A stretch of 64,000 nt of DNA, taken from the NCBI RefSeq assembly GCF_900156895.1, contig NZ_FTPD01000045.1:1-64000 (forward strand), written 5' to 3'. This document shows positions 17,891-26,121 of the stretch, piece after piece. The DNA comes from Mesorhizobium prunaredense. Its GTDB lineage: Bacteria; Pseudomonadota; Alphaproteobacteria; Rhizobiales; Rhizobiaceae. Every line of letters starts with the position of its first letter. Positions within the stretch are counted from its first letter, which is position 1. Position numbers and translations under genes: made by a program. Under the pieces are notes generated by a model that had not been told where the DNA came from, ran no database searches, and saw only the letters and a list, made by a program, of their open reading frames with translations.

Positions 17891-17945
17891 TCCTAGGTTA
17901 ACACCGAAACCGGCGGCGGGGCTTCGCAAGTTAAGGGAGATTGCC

Positions 17946-18383
17946 ATGAAAGTCGGCAACTGCATGACGAGGAATGTCCAGGTCGCCAACCCCGAACAGT
18001 CCATCCGTGAAGTAGCTGAAATTATGGGCAGGCTTGACGCCGGAGTGATGCCCGTGGGCGACCACGACCGGCTGGTCGGGATGATCACCGATCGAGATAT
18101 CGCGATCCGCGGCGTAGCATTGGGTAAGGGACCTGACACGAAGGTGCGTGATGTCATGAGCCTTGAGGTCAAATATTGCTTCGATGATGAAGACGTCGAG
18201 CATGTGCTTGAAAACATGGGCGACCTGCAGGTACGTCGGCTCCCGGTTCTGAACCGCGACAAGAGGCTCGTCGGCATCGTCTCTCTTGGCGATCTCGCGA
18301 CGAATGGCGAATCGGCAGAGGCGGGAGAGGCTTTAAGCGACATCTCGAAGCCGGGCGGCGAGCATTCGCAGACTGCCCACTGA
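17946..18383 (+). CDS. CBS domain protein
   Basis: A 145-residue protein made of a tandem CBS pair (Bateman module): MKVGNCMTRNVQVANPEQSI with VGDHDRLVGMITDRDIAIRG, then VRDVMSLEVKYCFDDEDVEH with VLNRDKRLVGIVSLGDLA. Such modules bind adenosine nucleotides and sense energy state. The strong EcfG-type promoter upstream points to general stress control. Confidence 0.92.
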   Translation: MKVGNCMTRNVQVANPEQSIREVAEIMGRLDAGVMPVGDHDRLVGMITDRDIAIRGVALGKGPDTKVRDVMSLEVKYCFDDEDVEHVLENMGDLQVRRLPVLNRDKRLVGIVSLGDLATNGESAEAGEALSDISKPGGEHSQTAH

Positions 18384-18814
18384 CTGACGCCGCGACATGT
18401 TAGTGCAAGGTCAACATCACTTGTTTCGCGGTGCGTCGGCTAATGCCGGCGCCCCGCCGGAGCCTTCTGCATTGCGATGTTCTTCGGCAAAGGTTCAGGA
18501 GCATCCATGACAACGATCCGAAGCACCGTGTCCTTCAGCGCCGAAAAAAGCGCGGCAGCGCGAGATCATCGTGCAGGCGCGGACGCGTCGGATCACGACG
18601 CGCCGAGACGTTCACGGGGACGTCGTGTCGTGATAAGCTCTTCTTGCGACGGGACCGCGCGACACCGAGGCGGGCATCTCGCGGCCGCGCAGCCCCTAAT
18701 CGCAGACCATGAGCTTGAGCACCTGATGTTCTCGAACGATTGCAAGCGTCCTGCCAAAGCCTGTTGCGAAGGTGGGGCCTCCTGCGAAGGTCGGGTCTCT
18801 CGGAGTGGACGGAT
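18384..18814. other. Intergenic region with a doubtful 107-codon frame
   Basis: A plus-strand frame from ATG 18507 (after AGGAG) to 18830 encodes a very basic, low-complexity peptide and overlaps the protease gene start. No domain is recognisable, so I do not call it a gene. Confidence 0.35.
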
Positions 18815-19945
18815 TTGGGTTGGTCGCTGAACCTCGGGACGATCGCCGGCACCACCGTGCGCGTTCACTTTACCTTCCTGCTTCTGCTCGTCTGGATTTG
18901 GCTGACGCACTATCAGATCGGCGGCACACCAGCAGCCTGGCAAGGCGTTGCCTTCATCATTGCGGTTTTTGCCTGCGTGGTCCTGCATGAGTTCGGCCAC
19001 ATCGCCGCCGCGCGGTATTTCGGCATCAGCACGCCGGACATTACGCTTTTCCCGATCGGCGGCGTCGCCAGGCTCGAACGCATGCCCGAAGAGCCGGGGC
19101 AGGAGTTCGTTATCGCGGTCGCCGGGCCGCTGGTCAATGTCGCGATCGCCGCGCTGATCTTCGTCCTGCTCGGCGGGCCGGCGCGCGTCGAACAGATGGC
19201 CGGGATCGAGGATCCGCGTATGAGTTTTCTCGCCAGGCTTGCCGGCGTCAATGTCTTCCTTGTCCTTTTCAATATGATCCCAGCCTTCCCGATGGATGGC
19301 GGCCGTATCCTGCGCGCCGCACTCGCCGCCCGCCTCTCGTGGTCGCGCGCGACCCAGATCGCAGCCACGATCGGGCAAGGATTGGCCTTCGTCTTCGGTT
19401 TCGTTGGGCTGTTCTACAATCCGCTGCTGATCTTCATCGGCATCTTCGTCTATCTCGCCGCGGCAGCGGAAGCGCAAAATGCACAGATCCGGGAGGTAGC
19501 CACAAGCGTCCTTGTCGCGGATGTGATGATCACCGAGTTCGCCCGGCTGGAACGGTCGGCGACGCTCGACCAGGCAATCGAGATGCTGCTCGCGACCACC
19601 CAGCACGAATTCCCTGTCGTCGACTCCGCTGGCCGTCTTGAAGGATTGGTGACACGCAACGACATGATCCGGACATTGAAGGAAAAGGGACCCGCCGCAC
19701 CGGTCGCGAGCGCAATGCGGCACGATATCCCGAAAATACATTACCGCAAAAGTCTCGAGGAAAGCCTGCGGCTGATGCAGCAGGCAGACGTGCCTGCTGT
19801 AGCCGTCGTCGACAATTCCGACCGGCTGGTCGGGCTCATGACACACGAAACCATAGGCGAGATGCTCATGATCCGCTCAGCCGTGTCGGATGCCTTCCGA
19901 TTTGGTCGTTTGCGTGGGGCCAAGCCGCGATTCACACGGATCTGA
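18815..19945 (+). CDS. Site-2 protease family (M50) metalloprotease with two CBS domains
   Basis: Membrane protease of about 376 residues. The zinc motif HEFGH lies at residues 58-62, the second motif PAFPMDGGR follows in a later membrane segment, and a CBS pair occupies the C-terminal 130 residues (VADVMITEFARLERSATLDQ; VASAMRHDIPKI). The family usually begins with a segment like the one at residue 1 here, so I chose the TTG at 18815 with GGAG nine bases upstream; an ATG at 18740 in frame is the alternative. It may cleave an anti-sigma factor or other membrane substrate. Confidence 0.88.
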   Translation: MGWSLNLGTIAGTTVRVHFTFLLLLVWIWLTHYQIGGTPAAWQGVAFIIAVFACVVLHEFGHIAAARYFGISTPDITLFPIGGVARLERMPEEPGQEFVIAVAGPLVNVAIAALIFVLLGGPARVEQMAGIEDPRMSFLARLAGVNVFLVLFNMIPAFPMDGGRILRAALAARLSWSRATQIAATIGQGLAFVFGFVGLFYNPLLIFIGIFVYLAAAAEAQNAQIREVATSVLVADVMITEFARLERSATLDQAIEMLLATTQHEFPVVDSAGRLEGLVTRNDMIRTLKEKGPAAPVASAMRHDIPKIHYRKSLEESLRLMQQADVPAVAVVDNSDRLVGLMTHETIGEMLMIRSAVSDAFRFGRLRGAKPRFTRI

Positions 19946-19976
19946 GCAAGAGGATTCTTTTCACCGCCCTACCGCC

Positions 19977-20051
19977 TAAAGCGCGTCGCCGCTGCGCACC
20001 CTCGGGTCAGGCCCTGGGTCAGGCCCGAGGGCATTCGCGCGACATGCATTA
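19977..20051. repeat. Dispersed palindromic repeat, copy 1 (short form)
   Basis: Begins AAAGCGCGTCGCCGCTGCGC and ends GCGCGACATGCATTA. It shares its ends with the two longer copies at 22321 and 62124 but lacks the first internal palindrome and carries an extended CCTCGGG/CCCGAGG hairpin. Confidence 0.7.
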
Positions 20052-20061
20052 GGGGCAGACA

Positions 20062-20100
20062 CCGGCCGGAACGACGTCGTTCCGGCCGGCCCATCTTTTT
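20062..20100 (+). terminator. Rho-independent terminator of the site-2 protease gene
   Basis: A perfect 28-bp palindrome (20062-20089; arms CCGGCCGGAACGAC / GTCGTTCCGGCCGG) followed by CCCATC and a T-run at 20096-20100. It lies between the converging protease and TerC-family genes. Confidence 0.75.
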
Positions 20101-20104
20101 CGAC

Positions 20105-20761
20105 TCACGCGCCCGGGACGTGAGGCAGAAGTTCAAGCGCACCTCGGTAGATCATGTCGCCAGCTACGTAGAGGATGACCACCAGCCCGACATAGGCGAT
20201 CCAGCGATGCTTCTGAAGCAGATTGGCAATGAGGTTTGCAGCGATGCCCATCAGCGCGACGGAGAGGACAAGGCCGAAGATCAGCACATTCGGATGTTCG
20301 CGCGCAGCACCGGCTACCGCCAGAACATTATCGAGTGACATGGAGACGTCGGCGATGATGATCTGCCAGGTTGCCTGGGCCAGGGTCTTGCGCGGAGCCT
20401 TGCCAGCTACGATGCCATCGTAGTCGACGTCACTTTCCGAAAGCGCTTCGATCGCCTGTGTTTCCTGCGCATGGTTTTGCCGGAGTTCGCGCCACATCTT
20501 CCAGCATACCCACAGCAGCAATAGACCGCCGGCGAACAGCAGCCCGACGATCTGCAGGAGTTGCGTTGTCGCGGCCGCAAAGCCGATGCGCAGAACGGCC
20601 GCTGCGATTATGCCAACGACGATTGCGTTTCTGCGCTGCTCTTTGGGTAGTCCGGCCGCGGCAAGGCCGATAACGATGGCATTGTCGCCGGCCAGCACCA
20701 GGTCGATCATGATGACCTGCAAGAGAGCGGTCATTGCTTCGGGACTGAAAAATTCTGTCAT
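20105..20761 (-). CDS. TerC/YjbE-family integral membrane protein
   Basis: A 218-residue membrane protein with about six segments. The hallmark acidic motifs are present in the first and fourth regions: DLVLAGDNAIVIGLAA and ADVSMSLDNVLAVAGA. TerC-family proteins are linked to metal ion export, notably manganese, and tellurium resistance; the exact ion here is unknown. The leader upstream is long and contains hairpins. Confidence 0.9.
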   Translation of the reverse strand: MTEFFSPEAMTALLQVIMIDLVLAGDNAIVIGLAAAGLPKEQRRNAIVVGIIAAAVLRIGFAAATTQLLQIVGLLFAGGLLLLWVCWKMWRELRQNHAQETQAIEALSESDVDYDGIVAGKAPRKTLAQATWQIIIADVSMSLDNVLAVAGAAREHPNVLIFGLVLSVALMGIAANLIANLLQKHRWIAYVGLVVILYVAGDMIYRGALELLPHVPGA

Positions 20762-21157
20762 ACGGCACCCTTGCGTTCAGCTAGGGGTGACGCGGCTTGC
20801 GAGCATACCGTAGAGCAACGCGGACACCGCGTATGACAAGAGAAATGCCGCTACAGCTGAAGAAAACTCAAAGCCAGGCCACCCGGATTGGAATTCCAGT
20901 CCGACATCGCAATCCTGATGGACTGCCAGAGGGGCCCGGCCTGGTAGCTCCTAGCTATTGCCCTAAGCGCAAAAACTCAAGGCTTAATTGTGATCCGCAT
21001 ATGCGGCATCGAGCTCGGCAAGTTTGGTTAAGCCAGGTCGACCGGCCACGCGGCCATTGAACGGGCCGGCAGCCGCAAGTAGACTGATACAGTGGGTTTC
21101 GGTCAATTTCTCTAATACCCGATCTGCGACCGTCGATCGCGATGAAGGAATTCCGTC
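20762..21157. other. Divergent intergenic region; structured leader of the TerC gene possible
   Basis: No gene is visible. In the direction of the TerC gene there are several stems (for example TAGCT-AGG-AGCTA at 20945-20957 and GC-rich stems nearby). TerC-family genes often carry yybP-ykoY manganese riboswitches, but I could not find the conserved core of that class with confidence. Confidence 0.35.
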
Positions 21158-22267
21158 TTGGCTGCTCATCGGCGACCGATCGGCCAATATCTGTTCCCAA
21201 TCGGCTCCTTGGGCCTGGCCGCACTCATTCATTTCAGCGCCGCGTCGATCGAGCATTCGCCGCTCTCGGTCAAAATCCTGGCGTTGATCGTCGTCGCTAT
21301 CTTCATCTTCGCGACAGTGTTTGTGGTTTTGCATCATGCAGAAGCCGTCGCACTGCGGCTCGGTGAACCATATGGCACGCTGCTGTTGACATTTTCGGTG
21401 ACGGCCATCGAAGCATCGGTCATCGTTTCGATGATGCTGCACGGCGAGAACAACCCGACGCTGGCACGCGAATCCGTGTTTTCGACGGTCATGATCGTAT
21501 GCGCTGGCGTCGTCGGGGTCTGCCTCACCCTGGGTGGGCTGAAGCATCGATATCAGGACATCAAACGACAGGGCACCAACGCCTCGCTTGCCGTCATTAT
21601 GGCGCTGACGGTTCTTGCGCTGATCCTTCCAAACTACACTCATGCAACAAGCCCCGGTACGTTCTCCGCATCGCAGCTCGCTTTCGTGAGCGTTCTTTCA
21701 ATTCTCCTCTATGGTGCCTTCGTCTTTGCCCAGATGGTGCGCCATCGGGGCGATTTTATCGAAGATCTGACGTCCAGCGCGGAACATGAGGCGCATGTGT
21801 CTGAGGGCGGGAAAGTGACCACCAGCGTGCTCCTTTTATTTGTCGGACTGGCAGGGATCGTTCTTCTGACCGAGCAGGTGGCCGGCAGCATCGAGAATGG
21901 GCTCGAGTTTCTTCAAGTTACCCAGGCGGACGCAATCGTGGGCTTCTTCGTCGCTGCGCTGGTGCTTATGCCGGAGGCGGTGTCGGCGGTTCGGGCAGCG
22001 CTCAATAACGAGCTTCAGCGAGGGCTGAATGTCGCCCTCGGCTCCGCCTGCGCCACAATCGGCTTGACAATCCCGGCAATCGGTGCGGCGAGCCTGCTCA
22101 CCGGGCGAAGCCTCACTCTTGGTCTGGGTCCGGGGGATACCGTGCTTCTCCTCCTCGCGCTTGCCATCAGCATCGTGAGCTTTGGGACGGGCCGAACAAC
22201 GATGCTGACGGGGCTCGTTCATCTCGTCGTATTCGTCGCCTATCTGTTCCTTATCTTCGTGCCGTAG
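21158..22267 (+). CDS. Calcium:proton antiporter (CaCA family, ChaA-like)
   Basis: A 369-residue membrane antiporter with about eleven segments. The two inverted alpha-repeat motifs are GEPYGTLLLTFSVTAIEASV in the N half and LMPEAVSAVRAALNNELQRG with LGSACATIGLTIP in the C half, as in ChaA/CAX transporters. A TTG start at 21158 with an upstream AAGGAA is the best fit. It may export Ca2+ or other cations during stress; the metal-linked TerC gene is its divergent neighbour. Confidence 0.88.
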   Translation: MAAHRRPIGQYLFPIGSLGLAALIHFSAASIEHSPLSVKILALIVVAIFIFATVFVVLHHAEAVALRLGEPYGTLLLTFSVTAIEASVIVSMMLHGENNPTLARESVFSTVMIVCAGVVGVCLTLGGLKHRYQDIKRQGTNASLAVIMALTVLALILPNYTHATSPGTFSASQLAFVSVLSILLYGAFVFAQMVRHRGDFIEDLTSSAEHEAHVSEGGKVTTSVLLLFVGLAGIVLLTEQVAGSIENGLEFLQVTQADAIVGFFVAALVLMPEAVSAVRAALNNELQRGLNVALGSACATIGLTIPAIGAASLLTGRSLTLGLGPGDTVLLLLALAISIVSFGTGRTTMLTGLVHLVVFVAYLFLIFVP

Positions 22268-22320
22268 GATGATCACCCGCCGTTTTCAGCCATCGCTGCG
22301 CTGACTCGATTCATGGGCGC

Positions 22321-22446
22321 TAAGCGCGTCGCATTTGAACGGATTCATGCGACGCGCTTTAAGTTCCTTGTTTTTATGCATGTCGTTGTCGCAAAACCGC
22401 ACCCTCGGTTCAAGCCCGAGGGCATGCTTGTGCGCGGCATGCATTA
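22321..22446. repeat. Dispersed palindromic repeat, copy 2
   Basis: About 126 bp. It starts with an inverted repeat (AAGCGCGTCGCATTTGAACG ... TGCGACGCGCTTT) and ends with a second one (GCATGTCG ... CGCGGCATGC) enclosing a CCCTCGG/CCGAGGG hairpin. It is close to copy 3 at 62124 throughout. Confidence 0.8.
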
Positions 22447-22501
22447 GGCGTAGCGATCAACACGACCAGTTGAAGTTGTCAGTCGGCCATTGACTCTACA
22501 C

Positions 22502-22958
22502 TTAGACTGACACCACAAGCCGGTCGAGAAAAGGCCGCTGGCCGACAAGCAACTTTTCCCGGGCCATTTCGAGGCCGAACCACCCTGCGCGATCGATCTC
22601 TGGAAATGTCTGCATGTGACCGCTGCGCGGCGGCCATTCCATCTCGAAGATGTTGCTGCGCAAGGTGCCGGCATCGAAATCGCCTTCGACGCCGAAGGCC
22701 GTAATAAGCTTGCCGCCGCGCTGGCGCAGCGCTCCCAGCGGAAGCAGCGCTCCCGAGAGCTCCCAGCCGGTTTTCCTCCACAAATTCGCGACGCGCCGCA
22801 GCTTCCGGCGGTTCGTCATCACCATACTCGCCCTTTGCAATCGACCATGCGCCAAGATCGCGGCTTTGCCAGAACGGCCCACCCGGATGGACAAGCAGCA
22901 CCTGCAGTTCGTTGGTCGATCTGCGGTAAGGCAGGATGCCCGCACTTCTTTTCGCCAT
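22502..22958 (-). pseudogene. Frameshifted NUDIX hydrolase
   Basis: The protein starts MAKRSAGILPYRRSTNELQV at 22958 and reaches the NUDIX box GEYGDDEPPEAAARREFVEE. Here the frame breaks: a T-run at 22771-22774 (A-run on the coding strand) carries one base too many. Removing one base joins EFVEE to TGWELSGALLPLGALRQRGG and restores the complete box and the C-terminal part ending DRLVVSV. A full-length product would be about 150 residues of the ADP-ribose/diadenosine-type NUDIX group. It could be real inactivation, programmed slippage or a homopolymer sequencing error. Confidence 0.8.
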
Positions 22959-23051
22959 CGCCTCATGCCTCGCCATCCAGCCTATCATCGCAGGCAGGCT
23001 GAACGGGAGTGATGCGCCTGAATGGCAGATGCCGTTAGGCTCGAGATTATC

Positions 23052-24245
23052 TCAAATGATACTGGCCGCCGCCGCAAGTCGCTCATTCGGATCGCATTCG
23101 ACTTCCCTAAGCGGTGGTGGCGGCACTTCTGGAAGTCCATCCACGCTGGCCATCAGCTCCAGATAGCGCTGAGCCGACGCGGCCCACTGAAATTGCGCCG
23201 CCCTTGCGCGACCGCGTGCGATCAAGCTGGTTCTGAGGCCTTCTTCGTGGACCAGGCGCATGAAACAATCAAACCATGCATTCTCATCGCAAGGTGATGC
23301 GTACAAAACCGCATCGCCGCCGATTTCGGGCAGGCTGGCACGGTCCGACATGACCACCGGACATCCCAGTGTCATGGCTTCGAGGGGCGGCAGTCCGAAA
23401 CCCTCGACCAGGGAGGGGAACGCGAGGCATAGGCAATCGCGCAGAAGCGCGCCGAGTTCCGCGTCCGACCTTCTTCCCAGCCAAATGACGTTCGGCGACT
23501 TCTGGTCGCCGCTGCTGGCGAAAACGCGGGACGTCGACGCGCCCACGACAACAATCTGCAGCCCCGCCGCGGCAAGTCGGTCGTGCATGCCGATGATCAA
23601 GCCGACATTTTTGTGCGGGATGGAACTGCCAAGCACGACGATCGTACCAGGGCCGGCCACTGCCAGTGTTTGTTCAGAGTGGCAAGGAGCCCATCGCAAC
23701 GCATGTTCATGCCCATTGCCTACAATTTCGACCTTTGCCGCCGGGCACACGCCATAGCGCGCCAGTTCACCCGCAGAGTATTTCGACACCGTCGTAATCT
23801 TAAGCGTGGCCCGGCCCAAGGCAGGAACCAAGGTCCGGTAGAGAAGCCGAAATGGCAATGAATAGCTCTGCGGGCATGCCCGTGTATTGACGTCGTGAAT
23901 GCACAGCACCTGCCGACGAATCGTCAGAGGGCCGGTATTGCAGAGGCTAAGCAGCCCGCCGCGAAGATAGGCCGGAAGCACAGCCTGTTCCCATAAATGC
24001 CCGCCAAAGCTGCCGACAGTGCGGACACGGATCGCCGCCAGGGGCAATTTATCAAGCGCCCCCGGCGGGACCAGCAACTCGACCGTCAGATCCCGTGTCA
24101 AGGCAGCCTGGCCCACGATCAAGGCGTCCAGCGCTGAAACGATCTCGCGTGCGTAGCGCTGAACTCCGGTGGTCGGCTGCGCGAGAAACCGGCCGTTGAT
24201 TGTCCAATGTCGTGTCATCACAGGGTTTTTGGTCACCAGCGCCAT
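23052..24245 (-). CDS. Glycosyltransferase family 4 (GT-B)
   Basis: A 397-residue glycosyltransferase. The N-terminal half has the acceptor region GVQRYAREIV, and the C-terminal half has the nucleotide-sugar site with VVLGSSIPHKN and the E-x7-E motif FPSLVEGFGLPPLEAM. It resembles mannosyl/rhamnosyl transferases of O-antigen and EPS loci. It is divergent from the glycoside-hydrolase-like gene and marks the left edge of the polysaccharide locus. Confidence 0.9.
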   Translation of the reverse strand: MALVTKNPVMTRHWTINGRFLAQPTTGVQRYAREIVSALDALIVGQAALTRDLTVELLVPPGALDKLPLAAIRVRTVGSFGGHLWEQAVLPAYLRGGLLSLCNTGPLTIRRQVLCIHDVNTRACPQSYSLPFRLLYRTLVPALGRATLKITTVSKYSAGELARYGVCPAAKVEIVGNGHEHALRWAPCHSEQTLAVAGPGTIVVLGSSIPHKNVGLIIGMHDRLAAAGLQIVVVGASTSRVFASSGDQKSPNVIWLGRRSDAELGALLRDCLCLAFPSLVEGFGLPPLEAMTLGCPVVMSDRASLPEIGGDAVLYASPCDENAWFDCFMRLVHEEGLRTSLIARGRARAAQFQWAASAQRYLELMASVDGLPEVPPPPLREVECDPNERLAAAASII

Positions 24246-24489
24246 GCCTCAGTTGCACGACTTTGGACGACCAGGACAGCTGGGTCATCCTGGCCTTTGG
24301 GACGTACCCGGTTGTTTGCTTCAGAGGCTTCCCGGCAGCTCTCATCCGAATGGCGAGGCCAATCATCGGCGTTTACGCCGAATGTGTGCGGTTCTGCGTG
24401 GCGCGGTTTTGATAGACTGCGTCAGGCAGTGCGGCAGATCTCGATCGTCGTGCTCGGAGGGATGTCAGGCGAGTTGAGCGAATGGAGTG

Positions 24490-26070
24490 ATGCCGCATGA
24501 TGTCCGGCGCAAAACAGGCAAGTTCGCGCTGATGCAGCGGCCGACCAATCCATCGCAACCAGGTTCCGTTGGACGGGCCGCCGCCGCGACCAGACGCCTA
24601 TGGACAACCCTGGCATGCCTGCTGGGCATGACAGCTTCGGGCGCAGCGGATCTGCTCTGGGGGGTGAATGGCCATCCCTTCAACGCCTATCCCGGGATAT
24701 CGATCGAACAGCAACTCGACTATGTCAGCGACCTCGGCATGAAGTCGTATCGCGTCAACGTTTCCAGCGCCGATAGCGCCACCAAACTTGCCGAACTGGT
24801 CAAGGCGGGCAAGGAGCGCGGAGTCCAGATCCTGCCGGTAATCATCCCCGAGCTGGACCTAGACAATGGGACCGTCGATGACCTCTATGCGCAGGCCTAC
24901 GATCTCGCGTCGACACTGGTATCCCGTTTCAAGGACGACATCCGCGTTTGGGAGCTTGGCAACGAGATGGAGAATTACGCCATCCTGATGCCCTGCGAGA
25001 TGCAGGACAGCGGAATACAATACAACTGCTCCTGGGGCCCTGCCGGCGGCACCGAGACGTCCGACTATTTCAGTCCACGCTGGGCGAAGGTAAGCGCAGT
25101 GCTGCGCGGCCTGTCGGATGCAACCATCGCAGTGGATCCGACCATAAGAAAAGCAATGGGAACGGCCGGCTGGGGTCACCGCGCAGCGTTCACCCGCATG
25201 CTGCAGGACGGCATCAGATGGGATATATCGGTCTGGCATCTTTACGAGGGCGATCCCGAGGAAGCATTCAAGTTCCTGGCCACTCTCGGTCGTCCAATCT
25301 GGCTAACCGAATTCAACTACGCCGGGGGCAGCCAACGAGGGGAAAAGCAGCAGGCGGACGGTCTGGTCCAGACGATGACGCTATTGCGCCGATATCAATC
25401 TCGATATGGATTGGAAGCTGCCCATATCTACGAACTGCTCGACGAGCCGTACTGGGCGCCAAGCTACGAGGCCTTTATGGGCCTCGTGCGCCTGAAGAAG
25501 CGCGGCGAAGGGCTATGGGCGCCGAGCGGGCGAAAGCCGGCATACGATGCCGTAAAAAAGACCATTGCGAACGGCAATGCAGGCTCGAGTTCGTCGACGG
25601 TCGCGAGGGAGAGCTTGCCGCCTGCGGACCAGACGTCGGGACCCCGCGTTCCCAGCATCGGTGCATCTCACCCCTGTTCGCTTGATGCGTTCGACAAGTC
25701 TGTCGTCAACCACGCCAACCAGATTGCATATGCTTACTGCCTAATCTTGCGTCGCATGCCATCTCCGGCCGAACAGTGGCGCGCGGTCGTCGCGATGAAG
25801 AAGGATCCATCTATCTTTCCGACACTGACGAAGATGTTGCTTTCGGTCGAATTCAGGACTGACAATCAGCCGGTTGGGCTTGGAAATGCGCAATTTGTGA
25901 CCCTTCTCTATCGGACGTTGCTGGGACGGGAGCCAGACGGCCATGGGCTTTCTACTTACGTGTCGAGACTGGACAGCGACGAGGCGAGTGGAGAACAGAT
26001 CGTGGCGGAATTCATCCATTCGTATGAGTTTCGCTCCAGACACACGGTTCTGTTTGCCAACGAGCCTTAG
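24490..26070 (+). CDS. Secreted glycoside-hydrolase-like protein with C-terminal DUF4214 domain
   Basis: About 526 residues with an N-terminal hydrophobic export segment (LWTTLACLLGMTASGAA) and a TIM-barrel of the GH-A clan. Candidate catalytic residues are the acid/base Glu in VWELGNEMENY and the nucleophile Glu in PIWLTEFNYAGG. The C-terminal 130 residues (SVVNHANQIAYAYCLILRRM ... FVTLLYRTLLGREPDGHGLS) are a DUF4214 domain, found in extracellular proteins and EPS-linked enzymes. It may trim or bind the polysaccharide made by the locus. GTG at 24487 is an alternative start; GGAG precedes both. Confidence 0.8.
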   Translation: MPHDVRRKTGKFALMQRPTNPSQPGSVGRAAAATRRLWTTLACLLGMTASGAADLLWGVNGHPFNAYPGISIEQQLDYVSDLGMKSYRVNVSSADSATKLAELVKAGKERGVQILPVIIPELDLDNGTVDDLYAQAYDLASTLVSRFKDDIRVWELGNEMENYAILMPCEMQDSGIQYNCSWGPAGGTETSDYFSPRWAKVSAVLRGLSDATIAVDPTIRKAMGTAGWGHRAAFTRMLQDGIRWDISVWHLYEGDPEEAFKFLATLGRPIWLTEFNYAGGSQRGEKQQADGLVQTMTLLRRYQSRYGLEAAHIYELLDEPYWAPSYEAFMGLVRLKKRGEGLWAPSGRKPAYDAVKKTIANGNAGSSSSTVARESLPPADQTSGPRVPSIGASHPCSLDAFDKSVVNHANQIAYAYCLILRRMPSPAEQWRAVVAMKKDPSIFPTLTKMLLSVEFRTDNQPVGLGNAQFVTLLYRTLLGREPDGHGLSTYVSRLDSDEASGEQIVAEFIHSYEFRSRHTVLFANEP

Positions 26071-26121
26071 CTGGCGGTCCAATGATTTTTTTCGGCCGAC
26101 AAAGCGAAATCGCTCTTTCGC

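Noticed and set aside
18507..18830. 107-codon frame with AGGAG upstream
   Set aside because: Very basic low-complexity product that overlaps the protease start; no family resemblance.
18593..19846. 417-codon minus-strand frame opposite the site-2 protease
   Set aside because: Shadow frame with highly charged, low-complexity translation.
20762..21000. yybP-ykoY riboswitch
   Set aside because: The stems are suggestive but the conserved core was not found by eye, so it is not listed as a riboswitch.
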